This document shows, one piece after another, positions 25,713 to 35,265 of a stretch of 64,000 nt of DNA. The notes beneath the pieces were generated by a model, which did no database searches, had not been told where the DNA came from, and worked only from the letters and a program-made list of their open reading frames with translations. Positions within the stretch are counted from its first letter, which is position 1; every line of letters starts with the position of its first letter. The translations under genes and the position numbers were made by a program. The DNA lies in assembly GCF_000282315.2 (NCBI RefSeq), contig NZ_AKJN02000007.1:1240001-1304000 (forward strand). Direction: 5' to 3'. Source of the stretch: Pseudomonas sp. GM41(2012) (GTDB lineage Bacteria > Pseudomonadota > Gammaproteobacteria > Pseudomonadales > Pseudomonadaceae).

Positions 25713-27059
25713 GTGTCTCTGATCGCTTCTGACCACTTCCGCATCGTTGTCGGCCTCGGCAAGAGCGGCATGTCCCTGGTTCGCTTCCTGGCGAACCGGG
25801 GCACGTCGTTTGCTGTCGCCGACACGCGGGAAAATCCACCGGAACTGGCCACGCTCAAGCGTGACTATCCGCACGTGGAAGTGCGTTGTGGCGAGCTGGA
25901 CGTCGAATTCCTGTGCCGCGCCGACGAGCTCTACGTGAGCCCCGGCCTGGCGCTGGCGACCCCGGCCCTGCAGGCTGCCGCCGCCCGTGGCGTGAAAATG
26001 TCCGGTGACATCGAGCTGTTCGCGCGTAACGCGAAGGCGCCGATCGTCGCCATCAGCGGCTCCAACGCAAAAAGCACCGTCACCACACTGGTCGGCGAGA
26101 TGGCTGCGGCGGCCGGCAAGCGTGTTGCTGTTGGCGGCAACCTCGGTACGCCAGCGCTGGACCTGCTCAGCGACGACGTCGAGCTGTACGTGATGGAACT
26201 GTCGAGCTTCCAGCTCGAAACCACCGATCAGCTCAACGCCGAAGTGGCGACCGTGCTCAACGTCAGCGAAGACCACATGGACCGCTATAGCGGTCTGCCG
26301 GCCTATCACCTGGCCAAGCACCGGATCTTCCGGGGGGCCAGGCAGTTTGTGGTCAACCGTCAGGATGCCCTGAGCCGTCCGCTGATTGGCGAAGGTCAGC
26401 CATGCTGGACCTTCGGTTTGAGCAAACCTGATTTCAAGGCATTCGGTATCCGCGAAGAAGACGGCGAGAAGTACCTGGCCTTCGAATTCCAGAACCTGAT
26501 GCCGGTGCGCGAGTTGAAAATTCGCGGCGCCCACAACCAGTCCAACGCCTTGGCGGCATTGGCCCTGGGCCACGCCGTCGGCCTGCCGTTCGACGCCATG
26601 CTGTCGAGCCTGCGCACCTTCGCCGGGCTTGAGCATCGCTGCCAGTGGGTCCGTGACCTGAATGGCGTGAGCTACTACAACGATTCCAAAGCCACCAACG
26701 TCGGTGCCGCACTGGCTGCCATCGAAGGCCTGGGCGCGGACATTGACGGCAAGCTCGTGCTGATCGCCGGTGGCGACGGCAAGGGTGCCGAGTTCAAGGA
26801 CTTGCGTGATCCGGTGGCGGCCAACTGCCGCGCCGTGGTGCTGATGGGCCGCGACTCCGACCTGATCGCTCAGGCCATCGGCGATGGCGTGCCACTGATT
26901 CGCGTCAACTCGCTGATCGAAGCGGTCGAGCAATGCCGCGCCATCGCAGAGACGGGCGACGCCGTGTTGTTGTCGCCGGCCTGCGCCAGTTTCGACATGT
27001 TCAAGAATTACGAAGACCGTGGTCACCAGTTCGTCCGCGCAGTGGAGGATCTGGCATGA
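25713..27059 (+). CDS. murD: UDP-MurNAc-L-Ala:D-glutamate ligase
   Basis: 448 residues from GTG 25713, five bases after mraY. N-terminal Rossmann VVGLGKSGMSLVRFL and Mur-ligase central and C-terminal domains. The P-loop reads GSNAKST (116-122), with Ala where E. coli and most Mur ligases have Gly (GSNGKST). Adds D-Glu to UDP-MurNAc-L-Ala. ATGA overlap with ftsW. Confidence 0.96.
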   Translation: MSLIASDHFRIVVGLGKSGMSLVRFLANRGTSFAVADTRENPPELATLKRDYPHVEVRCGELDVEFLCRADELYVSPGLALATPALQAAAARGVKMSGDIELFARNAKAPIVAISGSNAKSTVTTLVGEMAAAAGKRVAVGGNLGTPALDLLSDDVELYVMELSSFQLETTDQLNAEVATVLNVSEDHMDRYSGLPAYHLAKHRIFRGARQFVVNRQDALSRPLIGEGQPCWTFGLSKPDFKAFGIREEDGEKYLAFEFQNLMPVRELKIRGAHNQSNALAALALGHAVGLPFDAMLSSLRTFAGLEHRCQWVRDLNGVSYYNDSKATNVGAALAAIEGLGADIDGKLVLIAGGDGKGAEFKDLRDPVAANCRAVVLMGRDSDLIAQAIGDGVPLIRVNSLIEAVEQCRAIAETGDAVLLSPACASFDMFKNYEDRGHQFVRAVEDLA

Positions 27060-28273
27060 GCCTGATGAACATCATCAAGCCTTATCCGTCGCCGATCATC
27101 ACCGGGCGCGGCATCGACCTCGACTTCCCGATGCTCGCCGGCTGCCTGGCATTGATCGGCCTCGGGCTGGTCATGATTGCATCGGCATCGACCGAAGTGG
27201 CGGCTGTGCAGTCGGGCAGCGCCCTGTATTACATGATTCGCCACCTTATCTACGTAGTGCTGGGCCTGGGTGCCTGCATCGTCACCATGATGATTCCGAT
27301 TGCTACCTGGCAACGCCTGGGCTGGCTGATGCTGATTGGTGCGTTCGGTTTGCTGGTGATGGTGATCATCCCGGGGATCGGCCGTGAAGTGAACGGTTCG
27401 ATGCGCTGGATCGGCTTCAGTTTCTTCAACGTTCAGCCGTCGGAAATCGCCAAGGTATTTGTCGTTATTTACCTCGCCGGTTACCTGGTGCGTCGCCAGA
27501 AAGAAGTGCGTGAAAGCTGGATGGGCTTCTTCAAGCCGTTCATCGTTCTGCTGCCAATGGCGGGTCTGTTGCTGATGGAGCCGGACTTCGGTGCCACCGT
27601 CGTGATGATGGGGGCTGCTGCTGCGATGCTGTTCCTCGGCGGGGTTGGCCTGTTCCGTTTTTCCTTGATGGTTGTCCTGGCGGTCGCGGCGGTGGTGTTG
27701 CTGATTCAAGTGCAGCCGTATCGAATGGCGCGCCTGACCAACTTTGCGGATCCGTGGGCCGACCAGTTCGGTGCCGGCTATCAGTTGTCTCAAGCGTTGA
27801 TCGCTTTTGGTCGCGGCGAATGGCTGGGCGTTGGCCTGGGCAACAGCGTGCAGAAACAGTTCTACCTGCCGGAAGCCCACACCGACTTCGTGTTCTCGGT
27901 CCTGGCCGAAGAACTGGGCGCCGTCGGTTCTTTGTGCACGGTAGCGCTGTTCGTCTTTGTCTGTATTCGGGGCATGTACATCGGTTATTGGGCCGAGAAG
28001 GCCAAGCAGTTTTTTGCCGCCTACATCGCGTACGGCTTGTCGTTCCTGTGGATTGGTCAGTTTCTGATCAACATCGGGGTGAACGTCGGTCTGCTGCCAA
28101 CCAAAGGTCTGACCCTGCCGTTCCTCAGTTATGGCGGCAGCTCGTTGGTGATCTGCTGTGCCTGTCTTGGCTTGTTGCTGCGCATCGAATGGGAAAGTCG
28201 AACCCACTTGGGCAGCGAAGAGATGGAATTCCATGAGAGCGACTTCGCCGAGGAGCCGACCCATGGGCGCTAA
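27056..28273 (+). CDS. ftsW: Septal peptidoglycan polymerase FtsW (SEDS family)
   Basis: 405 residues from ATG 27056, which overlaps the murD stop. Longer readings upstream lie within murD and are rejected. About ten membrane helices. The SEDS signatures NGSMRWIGFSFFNVQPSE (near residue 112) and GLLPTKGLTLPFLSYGGSS are intact. Polymerises lipid II at the septum together with FtsI. Overlaps murG by 11 bases. Confidence 0.96.
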   Translation: MSLMNIIKPYPSPIITGRGIDLDFPMLAGCLALIGLGLVMIASASTEVAAVQSGSALYYMIRHLIYVVLGLGACIVTMMIPIATWQRLGWLMLIGAFGLLVMVIIPGIGREVNGSMRWIGFSFFNVQPSEIAKVFVVIYLAGYLVRRQKEVRESWMGFFKPFIVLLPMAGLLLMEPDFGATVVMMGAAAAMLFLGGVGLFRFSLMVVLAVAAVVLLIQVQPYRMARLTNFADPWADQFGAGYQLSQALIAFGRGEWLGVGLGNSVQKQFYLPEAHTDFVFSVLAEELGAVGSLCTVALFVFVCIRGMYIGYWAEKAKQFFAAYIAYGLSFLWIGQFLINIGVNVGLLPTKGLTLPFLSYGGSSLVICCACLGLLLRIEWESRTHLGSEEMEFHESDFAEEPTHGR

Positions 28274-29333
28274 CGTATTGATCATGGCGGGCGGCACCGG
28301 TGGCCACGTGTTCCCGGCGCTGGCGTGTGCTCGCGAATTCCAGGCCCGTGGTTACACCGTGCATTGGCTCGGGACACCGCGCGGCATCGAGAACGATCTG
28401 GTTCCGGTGGCCGGCATCGAACTGCATCGAATCAATGCCAGCGGATTGCGTGGCAAGGGCAAGCTGTCCCTGCTCAAGGCGCCGTTCATGTTGCTCAAGT
28501 CGATCTGGCAGGCGCGGGCGATCATTCGTCAGCTGCGGCCGGTGTGTGTCGTCGGCTTTGGTGGTTTTGTGACCGGTCCTGGTGGCGTTGCCGCCAAACT
28601 GGCCGGTGTGCCGGTGATCGTTCACGAGCAGAACGCCGTGGCCGGTACCGCCAATCGGTTGCTGGTGCCGTTGGCCGCCCGAGTCTGTGAAGCGTTCCCC
28701 GACACCTTTACCCTGTCGGGCAGCCGTCGGACCACCGGTAACCCGGTGCGCACCGAGCTGTTCCTCGAAACACCGCGACAGGCTCTGGCCGGTCGCAAGG
28801 CGCGTTTGCTGATCCTGGGTGGAAGCCTGGGCGCAGAACCGTTGAACAAGTTGCTGCCTGAAGCCCTGTCGCAAGTCGCCCCCGACCTGCGTCCGGAAGT
28901 GTTTCATCAGGCCGGCAAAAACCACGATGAAGTGACTGCAGAGCGCTATCGCGCGGCTGGCGTCGAGGCGCAAGTGCAGCCTTTCATCAAAGACATGGCC
29001 CAAGCCTATGGCTGGGCCGACCTGGTGGTGTGCCGCGCAGGCGCGTTGACCATCAGTGAACTGGCCGCCGCCGGTCTGCCCTCGATGCTGGTGCCTTTGC
29101 CCCACGCGATCGACGATCACCAGACCCGCAACGCCGATTATTTGGCCCGTGAAGGCGCTGCCTTCCTGATGCCGCAAAGAACGACTGGCGCAGCGGATCT
29201 TGCCGCACGCCTGACAGAGGTCCTGATGCAACCACAACGACTCACCGACATGGCCACCGCGGCACGCCGCCTGGCCAAACCCGATGCAACCCGTAACGTG
29301 GTCGATACCTGCCTGGAGGTGGCCCATGGTTGA
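28263..29333 (+). CDS. murG: UDP-GlcNAc:lipid I GlcNAc transferase MurG
   Basis: 356 residues from ATG 28263 inside the end of ftsW. GT-B fold with N-terminal MAGGTGGHVFPALA and the second glycine-rich loop GGSLGAEPLN. The UDP-GlcNAc-binding region GALTISELAAAGLPSMLVPLP is present. Converts lipid I to lipid II on the inner face of the membrane. Overlaps murC by 8 bases. Confidence 0.96.
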   Translation: MGANVLIMAGGTGGHVFPALACAREFQARGYTVHWLGTPRGIENDLVPVAGIELHRINASGLRGKGKLSLLKAPFMLLKSIWQARAIIRQLRPVCVVGFGGFVTGPGGVAAKLAGVPVIVHEQNAVAGTANRLLVPLAARVCEAFPDTFTLSGSRRTTGNPVRTELFLETPRQALAGRKARLLILGGSLGAEPLNKLLPEALSQVAPDLRPEVFHQAGKNHDEVTAERYRAAGVEAQVQPFIKDMAQAYGWADLVVCRAGALTISELAAAGLPSMLVPLPHAIDDHQTRNADYLAREGAAFLMPQRTTGAADLAARLTEVLMQPQRLTDMATAARRLAKPDATRNVVDTCLEVAHG

Positions 29334-30786
29334 GAACCAGAAAGCCATGCCGCAACCGGAAATGCGCCGCATCCGTCGCATCCACTTCGTCGGGATCGGC
29401 GGCGTGGGCATGTGCGGCATTGCCGAAGTGTTGTTGAACCTGGGCTATGAAGTGTCCGGTTCCGACCTGAAAGCTTCGCCGGTGACCGAGCGTCTCGAGT
29501 CCTTCGGCGCTCAGATCTTTATCGGCCACCGCGCCGAGAACGCCGCGAACGCCGATGTGCTGGTCACTTCCAGTGCCGTGAACACGTCCAACCCGGAAGT
29601 CGCCACTGCTCTGGAACGCCGCATTCCGGTGGTGCCTCGCGCTGAAATGCTGGCTGAGCTGATGCGCTACCGCCACGGCATCGCCGTCGCCGGCACGCAC
29701 GGCAAAACCACCACCACCAGCCTGATCGCTTCGGTGTTTGCCGCCGGTGGCCTGGACCCGACATTCGTGATCGGTGGCCGTCTGAATGCCGCGGGCACCA
29801 ATGCCCAGCTTGGCACCAGCCGTTACCTGATCGCTGAAGCTGACGAAAGCGACGCCAGCTTCCTGCACTTGCAGCCGTTGGTGGCCGTGGTCACCAACAT
29901 CGACGCCGACCACATGGCGACCTACGACGGTGACTTCAACAAACTGAAGAAAACCTTCGTCGAGTTCCTCCACAACCTGCCGTTCTATGGTCTGGCGGTG
30001 GTGTGCCTGGACGATCCGGTGGTGCGTGAAATCCTGCCGTTGGTGAAACGTCCGACCGTCACTTATGGCTTCGGCGACGACTGCGATGTGCGCGCGATCA
30101 ATGTGCGCCAGCAGGGCATGCAGACCTTCTTTACCGTGCTGCGTCCTGATCGCGATCCGCTGGATGTCTCGGTGAACATGCCGGGTAACCACAACGTGTT
30201 GAACGCCCTGGCAACCATCTGCATCGCCTCCGATGAAGGCGTCAGCGATGAAGCCATCGTCCAGGGCCTGTCCGGGTTCCAGGGTGTCGGCCGACGCTTC
30301 CAGGTCTACGGCGAACTGCCGGTAGACGGTGGCAGCGTGATGCTGGTCGACGACTACGGTCACCACCCGACCGAAGTCGCCGCGGTCATCAAAGCCGTGC
30401 GCGGTGGCTGGCCGGAACGCCGTCTGGTGATGGTCTACCAGCCGCACCGTTACAGCCGCACCCGTGATCTGTACGACGATTTCGTCAATGTATTGGCCGA
30501 CGCCAACGTCCTGCTGCTGATGGAAGTCTACCCGGCCGGTGAAGAACCGATCCCGGGCGCCGACAGCCGCAAGCTGTGCAACAGCATTCGTCAGCGCGGT
30601 CAGCTCGACCCGATCTACATCGAGCGCGGTGTTGATCTCGCGCCGGTGGTCAAGCCGCTGCTGCGTGCTGGCGACATCCTGCTGTGCCAGGGCGCCGGTG
30701 ACATCGGTGGTCTTGCACCGAAACTGTTGAAAAGTCCGTTGTTCGCAGGCGCCGTTGCTGCGCCGAGTGTGGGGAAGTTGAAATGA
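29326..30786 (+). CDS. murC: UDP-MurNAc:L-alanine ligase
   Basis: 486 residues from ATG 29326 within the end of murG. Rossmann IHFVGIGGVGMCGIAEVL near 17-34, P-loop VAGTHGKTTTTSLIA, and central EADESDASFL. First amino-acid addition of the peptidoglycan stem. Its stop overlaps the ddlB ATG (ATGA). Confidence 0.97.
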   Translation: MVENQKAMPQPEMRRIRRIHFVGIGGVGMCGIAEVLLNLGYEVSGSDLKASPVTERLESFGAQIFIGHRAENAANADVLVTSSAVNTSNPEVATALERRIPVVPRAEMLAELMRYRHGIAVAGTHGKTTTTSLIASVFAAGGLDPTFVIGGRLNAAGTNAQLGTSRYLIAEADESDASFLHLQPLVAVVTNIDADHMATYDGDFNKLKKTFVEFLHNLPFYGLAVVCLDDPVVREILPLVKRPTVTYGFGDDCDVRAINVRQQGMQTFFTVLRPDRDPLDVSVNMPGNHNVLNALATICIASDEGVSDEAIVQGLSGFQGVGRRFQVYGELPVDGGSVMLVDDYGHHPTEVAAVIKAVRGGWPERRLVMVYQPHRYSRTRDLYDDFVNVLADANVLLLMEVYPAGEEPIPGADSRKLCNSIRQRGQLDPIYIERGVDLAPVVKPLLRAGDILLCQGAGDIGGLAPKLLKSPLFAGAVAAPSVGKLK

Positions 30787-31739
30787 CTGCTGCTTACGCC
30801 AACCTCGTCTCCACGATTGCGCCGAAAGATTTCGGCCGCGTCGCCGTGCTCTTCGGCGGCAAGAGTGCCGAGCGTGAGGTTTCTCTCAAGTCGGGTAACG
30901 CGGTTCTCGACGCGCTGCTAAGCGCCGGTGTGGACGCGTTTGGTCTCGACGTGGGCGATGATCTCTTGCAGCGTCTGCTGAACGAAAAAATCGATCGTGC
31001 CTTCATCATTCTCCACGGTCGTGGCGGTGAAGACGGCAGCATGCAGGGCCTGCTGGAATGCCTGGGTATTCCGTACACCGGCAGTGGCATTCTTGCTTCC
31101 GCGCTGGCCATGGACAAGCTGCGGACCAAACAGGTCTGGCACAGCCTGGGTATTCCGACGCCACGCCATGCCGTACTGAGCAGCGAGGCTGATTGTATTT
31201 CGGCGGCGACGGAACTGGGCTTCCCTTTGATCGTCAAACCGGCCCATGAAGGTTCAAGTATCGGGATGGCCAAAGTGACCTCCGCGTCGGAGTTGATCGA
31301 CGCGTGGAAAGCGGCCGCTACCTACGATTCGCAAGTGTTGGTCGAACAATGGATTCAAGGTCCGGAGTTCACCATCGCCACCCTGCGTGACCAGGTGTTG
31401 CCACCGATTGCCCTGGGCACGACGCACAGCTTCTACGACTACGACGCCAAGTATGTGGCTTCCGATACCCAGTACCGGATTCCGTGTGGCCTGGACAGCA
31501 ACAAAGAAAAAGAACTGATGGACCTCACGGCGAAAGCCTGTGAGGCGCTGGGTATCGCCGGTTGGGGCAGGGCTGACGTGATGCAGGACGCCGACGGGCA
31601 GTTCTGGTTCCTGGAAGTCAATACCGCACCGGGCATGACCGATCACAGTCTGGTGCCGATGGCGGCTCGTGCTGCCGGTCTGGATTTCCAGCAACTGGTT
31701 CTGGCGATTCTGGCCGCAAGTATCGAGCCGCGAGGTTAA
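30783..31739 (+). CDS. ddlB: D-alanine:D-alanine ligase B
   Basis: 318 residues. ATP-grasp enzyme with VAVLFGGKSAEREVSLKSG (the first conserved D-Ala-D-Ala ligase signature), a central LHGRGGEDGSMQGLLE and a C-terminal LEVNTAPGMTDHSLVP. Makes the D-Ala-D-Ala dipeptide used by MurF. Separated from ftsQ by 4 bases. Confidence 0.96.
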   Translation: MTAAYANLVSTIAPKDFGRVAVLFGGKSAEREVSLKSGNAVLDALLSAGVDAFGLDVGDDLLQRLLNEKIDRAFIILHGRGGEDGSMQGLLECLGIPYTGSGILASALAMDKLRTKQVWHSLGIPTPRHAVLSSEADCISAATELGFPLIVKPAHEGSSIGMAKVTSASELIDAWKAAATYDSQVLVEQWIQGPEFTIATLRDQVLPPIALGTTHSFYDYDAKYVASDTQYRIPCGLDSNKEKELMDLTAKACEALGIAGWGRADVMQDADGQFWFLEVNTAPGMTDHSLVPMAARAAGLDFQQLVLAILAASIEPRG

Positions 31740-31743
31740 GACC

Positions 31744-32613
31744 ATGCAAGGCGCACAGCTGAGACATCAGCCCTCCGCACCACCCGGCCGCAAGCCGGTA
31801 CCGCGGGGTGCCAGCCGAATGGTGGCCAAAGAGCCGATGTCTGCGCGCCTGCCGAAAGCCAATTTTGGTTTTCTGAAAAGCCTGTTCTGGCCGGTGCTGT
31901 TGGTCGCACTGGGTTTCGGTACTTACGAAGGCGCGCAGCGTTTGTTGCCGTACGCCGACCGGCCGATCACCAAGATCAACGTGCAGGGCGACTTGAGTTA
32001 CATCAGCCAGCAAGCGGTGCAGCAGCGGATCGCCCCGTACGTGGCGTCGAGCTTCTTCACCATCGATCTTGCGAGCATGCGCACCGAGCTTGAAACGATG
32101 CCATGGATTGCCCACGCCGAAGTGCGTCGGGTGTGGCCGGATCAAGTGGTGATTCGCCTGGAAGAACAACTGCCGGTGGCCCGTTGGGGCGATGAATCGC
32201 TGTTGAACAACCAGGGTCAGGCGTTCACCCCGCGTGAGCTGGCGAACTACGAACACTTGCCACAGCTGTTCGGTCCACAACGGGCCCAACAGCAAGTGAT
32301 GCAGCAATACCAGGTGCTGAGCCAGATGCTCAGGCCGTTGGGCTTCTCGATTGCACGCCTGGAGTTGCGTGATCGAGGTAGCTGGTTCCTGACCACCGGC
32401 GCCGGCAGCGCGGGTCCGGGAATCGAACTGTTGCTGGGACGCGGCAACCTGCTGGAAAAGATGCGCCGCTTCATTGCCATCTATGACAAGACGCTTAAAG
32501 AACAGATTACGAACATTGCGCGCATCGATCTGCGCTACGCCAACGGCCTCGCTGTTGGCTGGCGGGAACCTGTAGCGCCCACGACAGCCCAACCCGCTGT
32601 CGCGAAGAATTAA
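31744..32613 (+). CDS. ftsQ: Cell division protein FtsQ
   Basis: 289 residues from ATG 31744. A basic, Pro-rich cytoplasmic N-terminus (about 1-50), one membrane helix (about 47-66), a POTRA domain beginning ITKINVQGDLSYIS and the FtsQ beta domain. Scaffolds FtsL and FtsB at the divisome. ddlB-ftsQ-ftsA-ftsZ is the conserved end of the dcw cluster. Confidence 0.95.
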   Translation: MQGAQLRHQPSAPPGRKPVPRGASRMVAKEPMSARLPKANFGFLKSLFWPVLLVALGFGTYEGAQRLLPYADRPITKINVQGDLSYISQQAVQQRIAPYVASSFFTIDLASMRTELETMPWIAHAEVRRVWPDQVVIRLEEQLPVARWGDESLLNNQGQAFTPRELANYEHLPQLFGPQRAQQQVMQQYQVLSQMLRPLGFSIARLELRDRGSWFLTTGAGSAGPGIELLLGRGNLLEKMRRFIAIYDKTLKEQITNIARIDLRYANGLAVGWREPVAPTTAQPAVAKN

Positions 32614-32628
32614 GAAGAGGCAGGACCC

Positions 32629-33888
32629 ATGGCAAACGTGCAAAGCGGCAAAATGATCGTCGGTCTCGATATCGGCACCTCCAAGGTGGTGGCGCTGGTC
32701 GGCGAGGTCTCGGACGACGGCACGCTGGAAATCGTCGGGATCGGTACCCATCCGTCCCGTGGCCTGAAGAAAGGCGTGGTGGTCAATATCGAGTCCACCG
32801 TGCAATCGATCCAGCGCGCGATCGAAGAAGCGCAGCTGATGGCTGGTTGCCGCATTCACTCGGCGTTCGTCGGTGTGGCTGGCAATCATATCCGCAGCCT
32901 GAACTCCCACGGCATCGTGGCGATTCGTGATCGCGAAGTCAGCTCCGCCGACCTCGAGCGCGTGCTCGACGCCGCCCAGGCCGTGGCAATCCCGGCTGAC
33001 CAGCGCGTGCTGCACACCCTGCCGCAGGATTACGTGATCGATAACCAGGAAGGTGTTCGTGAGCCTCTGGGCATGTCGGGCGTACGTCTGGAAGCCAAGG
33101 TTCACGTGGTCACCTGCGCCGTCAACGCCGCACAGAACATTGAAAAATGCGTGCGCCGCTGCGGCCTGGAAATCGACGACATCATTCTCGAGCAACTGGC
33201 TTCGGCCTACTCGGTCCTGACCGACGACGAGAAAGAGCTGGGCGTGTGCCTGGTGGACATCGGCGGCGGCACCACCGACATCGCGATCTTCACCGAAGGC
33301 GCGATCCGTCACACCGCGGTCATCCCGATTGCGGGCGACCAGGTAACCAACGACATCGCCATGGCGTTGCGCACCCCGACCCAGTACGCCGAAGAAATCA
33401 AGATTCGCTACGCCTGCGCCCTGGCCAAACTGGCCGGTGCCGGTGAAACCATCAAGGTCCCAAGTGTCGGCGACCGTCCACCGCGCGAGCTGTCCCGTCA
33501 GGCCTTGGCCGAAGTGGTCGAGCCGCGTTACGACGAACTGTTCACGCTGATCCAGGCCGAACTGCGTCGCAGTGGCTACGAGGACCTGATCCCGGCCGGC
33601 ATCGTGCTGACCGGTGGTACGTCGAAGATGGAAGGCGCAGTCGAACTGGCCGAAGAAATCTTCCACATGCCGGTCCGCCTGGGCGTGCCGCATGGCGTCA
33701 AGGGCCTGGACGATGTGGTCCGCAACCCGATTTATTCCACTGGCGTTGGCCTGTTGATGTACGGCCTGCAGAAGCAGTCCGACGGGATTTCGTTCTCGGG
33801 CATCAGCAGCCGTGACAGCTACAGCAATGAAGAACCGAAAGCCGCCTTGCTCGATCGCATCAAGAGCTGGGTACAAGGCAACTTCTAA
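32629..33888 (+). CDS. ftsA: Cell division protein FtsA
   Basis: 419 residues. Actin-like ATPase with phosphate-1 VGLDIGTSKVVALVG, phosphate-2 LVDIGGGTTDIAIF and adenosine GIVLTGGTSKMEGA motifs. The C-terminal LLDRIKSWVQGNF forms the amphipathic membrane-targeting helix. Tethers FtsZ to the membrane and recruits later divisome proteins. AGAGG precedes the ATG. Confidence 0.97.
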   Translation: MANVQSGKMIVGLDIGTSKVVALVGEVSDDGTLEIVGIGTHPSRGLKKGVVVNIESTVQSIQRAIEEAQLMAGCRIHSAFVGVAGNHIRSLNSHGIVAIRDREVSSADLERVLDAAQAVAIPADQRVLHTLPQDYVIDNQEGVREPLGMSGVRLEAKVHVVTCAVNAAQNIEKCVRRCGLEIDDIILEQLASAYSVLTDDEKELGVCLVDIGGGTTDIAIFTEGAIRHTAVIPIAGDQVTNDIAMALRTPTQYAEEIKIRYACALAKLAGAGETIKVPSVGDRPPRELSRQALAEVVEPRYDELFTLIQAELRRSGYEDLIPAGIVLTGGTSKMEGAVELAEEIFHMPVRLGVPHGVKGLDDVVRNPIYSTGVGLLMYGLQKQSDGISFSGISSRDSYSNEEPKAALLDRIKSWVQGNF

Positions 33889-33959
33889 AGATTTACCGCA
33901 GCACCGTTGTAGATACAGGCAGTAGGCGAAAAAACTAGAGAAATGAAAGGAGAGGGAAA

Positions 33960-35153
33960 ATGTTCGAACTCGTAGACAACATCCCCGCAAGCCCGGTTAT
34001 TAAAGTTATCGGTGTTGGCGGAGGCGGCGGCAACGCTGTCAACCACATGGTCAAGAGCAACATTGAAGGCGTTGAATTCATCTGCGCCAACACTGATGCC
34101 CAAGCGCTGAAAAGCATCGGCGCGCGGACCATCCTGCAACTGGGCACCGGCGTGACCAAAGGTCTCGGCGCTGGCGCCAACCCTGAAGTAGGTCGTCAGG
34201 CCGCTCTCGAAGATCGTGAGCGCATTGCCGAAGTCCTGCAGGGCACTAATATGGTGTTCATCACCACCGGCATGGGCGGTGGTACCGGTACCGGTGCTGC
34301 GCCGATCATTGCTGAAGTGGCCAAGGAAATGGGGATTCTCACCGTAGCGGTGGTGACTCGTCCGTTCCCGTTCGAAGGTCGCAAGCGCATGCAGATCGCC
34401 GATGAAGGCATCCGTCTGCTGTCTGAAAGCGTCGACTCGTTGATCACCATTCCCAACGAGAAGCTGCTGACCATCCTTGGCAAGGACGCAAGCCTGCTGT
34501 CCGCATTCGCCAAGGCCGACGATGTACTGGCCGGTGCCGTTCGCGGTATCTCCGACATCATCAAGCGTCCGGGCATGATCAACGTCGACTTTGCCGACGT
34601 GCGTACCGTGATGAGCGAAATGGGCATGGCGATGATGGGCACTGGCTGCGCCAGCGGTCCGAACCGTGCACGCGAGGCCACCGAAGCGGCCATTCGCAAC
34701 CCGTTGCTGGAAGATGTGAACCTGCAAGGTGCACGCGGCATCCTGGTGAACATCACCGCCGGTCCTGACCTGTCCCTGGGTGAGTACTCCGACGTGGGTA
34801 GCATCATCGAAGCCTTCGCTTCCGAGCACGCGATGGTCAAGGTCGGTACCGTTATCGATCCGGACATGCGCGACGAGCTGCACGTGACCGTGGTTGCCAC
34901 AGGTCTGGGCGCGAAAATCGAGAAGCCTGTGAAGGTTATCGACAACACCATGCACACCTCCGTGGCTTCGCAACCGCAGCAACAAGCGCCTTCGCGTCAG
35001 GACGCGCCAGCGGTAAACTATCGTGACCTGGACCGTCCGACCGTCATGCGCAACCAGGCTCAGGCCGGTGCTGCGACTGCCGCGAAGATGAATCCGCAAG
35101 ATGATCTGGACTACCTGGACATCCCGGCTTTCCTGCGTCGTCAGGCCGATTAA
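33960..35153 (+). CDS. ftsZ: Cell division protein FtsZ
   Basis: 397 residues. Tubulin-like GTPase with GVGGGGGNAVNHM near residue 19 and the signature GGGTGTGAAP near 107. A variable Gln/Ala-rich linker (about 320-375) leads to the conserved C-terminal peptide DYLDIPAFLRRQAD, which binds FtsA and ZipA. AAGGAGAGGG gives a strong ribosome site, consistent with high FtsZ abundance. The 71-base gap after ftsA may hold an extra promoter, but none is obvious. Confidence 0.98.
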   Translation: MFELVDNIPASPVIKVIGVGGGGGNAVNHMVKSNIEGVEFICANTDAQALKSIGARTILQLGTGVTKGLGAGANPEVGRQAALEDRERIAEVLQGTNMVFITTGMGGGTGTGAAPIIAEVAKEMGILTVAVVTRPFPFEGRKRMQIADEGIRLLSESVDSLITIPNEKLLTILGKDASLLSAFAKADDVLAGAVRGISDIIKRPGMINVDFADVRTVMSEMGMAMMGTGCASGPNRAREATEAAIRNPLLEDVNLQGARGILVNITAGPDLSLGEYSDVGSIIEAFASEHAMVKVGTVIDPDMRDELHVTVVATGLGAKIEKPVKVIDNTMHTSVASQPQQQAPSRQDAPAVNYRDLDRPTVMRNQAQAGAATAAKMNPQDDLDYLDIPAFLRRQAD

Positions 35154-35265
35154 TGGAATGTATCAGGGCTATGAAGGTGATTGGTGTTCAGCAAAGGTCT
35201 GGTCTGCTATCATCGCCAGCCTTTGTTGATACCAGTTCGCAATTTGCGCTGAAGCGGCCCAAGCC

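Noticed and set aside
26933..27055. Longer N-terminus for ftsW inside murD
   Set aside because: The ATGA overlap at 27056 and the family N-terminus fix the start; the extension is out-of-frame murD sequence.
31618..33990. 790-codon open frame on the minus strand across ddlB-ftsQ-ftsA
   Set aside because: It is the shadow of highly GC-biased third positions in clearly recognised plus-strand genes. Its translation is low in conserved motifs and has no homology I recognise.
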